Source: Acidimicrobiia bacterium
GTDB taxonomy: Bacteria; Actinomycetota; Acidimicrobiia; IMCC26256; PALSA-555
Length of the DNA stretch: 13,840 nt
NCBI GenBank assembly: GCA_022865365.1
Contig: JALHSW010000413.1
Span: 1-13,840, forward strand
Reading direction: 5' to 3'
This document shows positions 13,424 through 13,840 of this stretch, in pieces. The notes beneath the pieces are model-generated. The model made no database searches and was not told the origin of the DNA. It saw only the letters and a program-made list of their open reading frames with translations. A program made the translations under genes and the position numbers. Numbering within the stretch: the first letter of the stretch is position 1; every line of letters begins with the position of its first letter.

Positions 13424-13840
13424 TTCGAGCCCGCTGCCGCGAGCACGGCCTTGACGATGTTGTGGTACCCGGTGCAGCGGCAGAGGTTCCCCTCGAGCCC
13501 AAGGCGCACCTCGGCCTCCGTCGGGTCGGGGATCTCGTCGAGCAGGGAGACCGCGGCCATCACCATGCCTGCGGTGCAGAACCCGCACTGGAGCCCGTGG
13601 TGCTCCCGGAACGCCTGATGGACGGCGTGAAGCTCTGCGCCGGGGGCCAGGCCCTCGATCGTGGTGACCGAGCGACCGTCGGCTTGAGCTGCCAGCATCG
13701 TGCAGGACTTCACCGACTCACCGTCGACGAGCACCGTGCACGCGCCGCAGGACGACGTGTCGCACCCGACCTTCGTGCCGGTGAGCTCGCAGGCCTCGCG
13801 CAGGTACTGGACGAGCAGCGTGCGGGGCTCCACGTCGTGA
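13420..13840 (-). CDS. coxS: CO-dehydrogenase-type [2Fe-2S] small subunit (CoxS family), 5' end cut by window edge
   Basis: Iron-sulfur subunit carrying two [2Fe-2S] clusters. Counting from the GTG codon at 13833 as residue 1, the plant-ferredoxin-type cluster uses C24, C29, C32 (GCDTSSCGAC) and C44. The helical domain holds C83, C86 (QCGFC) and C118, C120 (NLCRC). The order, EPRTLLV opening, KSCTMLA and GNLCRCTGY strongly resemble CoxS. The frame is open through HD before VEPRTLLV to the window end, and family members start about 20 residues earlier, so the GTG at 13833 is an internal codon and the true start lies beyond 13840. One deviation is CGFCTAGM where CGFCTPGM is usual. The TGA overlaps the coxM GTG. 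The catalytic large subunit, which holds the Mo/Cu site, is not in the window and probably lies upstream. Confidence 0.93.
   Translation of the reverse strand, partial: HDVEPRTLLVQYLREACELTGTKVGCDTSSCGACTVLVDGESVKSCTMLAAQADGRSVTTIEGLAPGAELHAVHQAFREHHGLQCGFCTAGMVMAAVSLLDEIPDPTEAEVRLGLEGNLCRCTGYHNIVKAVLAAAGSK

Noticed and set aside
13424..13588. ATG start at 13588 for coxM
   Set aside because: The 55 extra residues are Arg/Gly-rich shadow of coxS. The GTG at 13423, overlapping the coxS stop, matches the family N-terminus.
1..13840. CRISPR arrays, tRNA genes, insertion sequences or integrase sites
   Set aside because: Reading both strands showed no spaced direct repeats, cloverleaf-like RNA genes, transposase motifs or terminal inverted repeats. 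All space is filled by the genes listed.

Overview
This is a GC-rich, gene-dense window in which every supported gene lies on the minus strand, so transcription runs from high to low coordinates. GTG starts, 4-base stop/start overlaps, TANNNT-type -10 boxes close to start codons and a Gram-positive/actinobacterial-type LexA box all point to an actinobacterium. The gene order ruvC-ruvA-ruvB-yajC-secD-secF-rel is an actinobacterial housekeeping order. The combination with hisS-aspS-rarA and a cox-type molybdenum hydroxylase cluster would suit an Acidimicrobiia-like lineage, but I infer that from gene order and sequence style, not from a database.

Layout in transcription order. (1) 13840-11357: a carbon-monoxide-dehydrogenase-type cluster of coxS (cut by the window edge), coxM, a MocA-like molybdopterin cytidylyltransferase and coxG. 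The catalytic coxL is not visible and presumably lies beyond the right edge. (2) 11327-9112: ruvC-ruvA-ruvB, the Holliday-junction resolvase and branch-migration motor, behind a perfect LexA operator that overlaps the ruvC start. (3) 9055-6002: yajC-secD-secF, accessory membrane proteins of Sec export, behind a probable promoter of their own. (4) 5959-627: rel (bifunctional ppGpp synthetase/hydrolase), hisS and aspS, coupled by 4-base overlaps, with a possible near-leaderless promoter for rel. (5) 610-1: the first 203 codons of rarA/mgsA, a replication-fork AAA+ ATPase, 16 bases after aspS and cut by the left edge.

The genes form four functional blocks. They are an energy or carbon-scavenging molybdoenzyme with its cofactor-finishing enzyme and membrane partner, SOS-linked recombination, protein export, and a stringent-response/translation block. 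There is no non-coding stretch above 90 bases. I saw no tRNA, rRNA, IS element, CRISPR array or integrase. No clearly new system is present. The points most worth a second look are the LexA box placed over a probably leaderless ruvC start, the apparent CTG start codon of the mocA-like gene, the cox cluster abutting ruvC where yebC is often found, and the odd extracytoplasmic insertion in SecD and tail of SecF.
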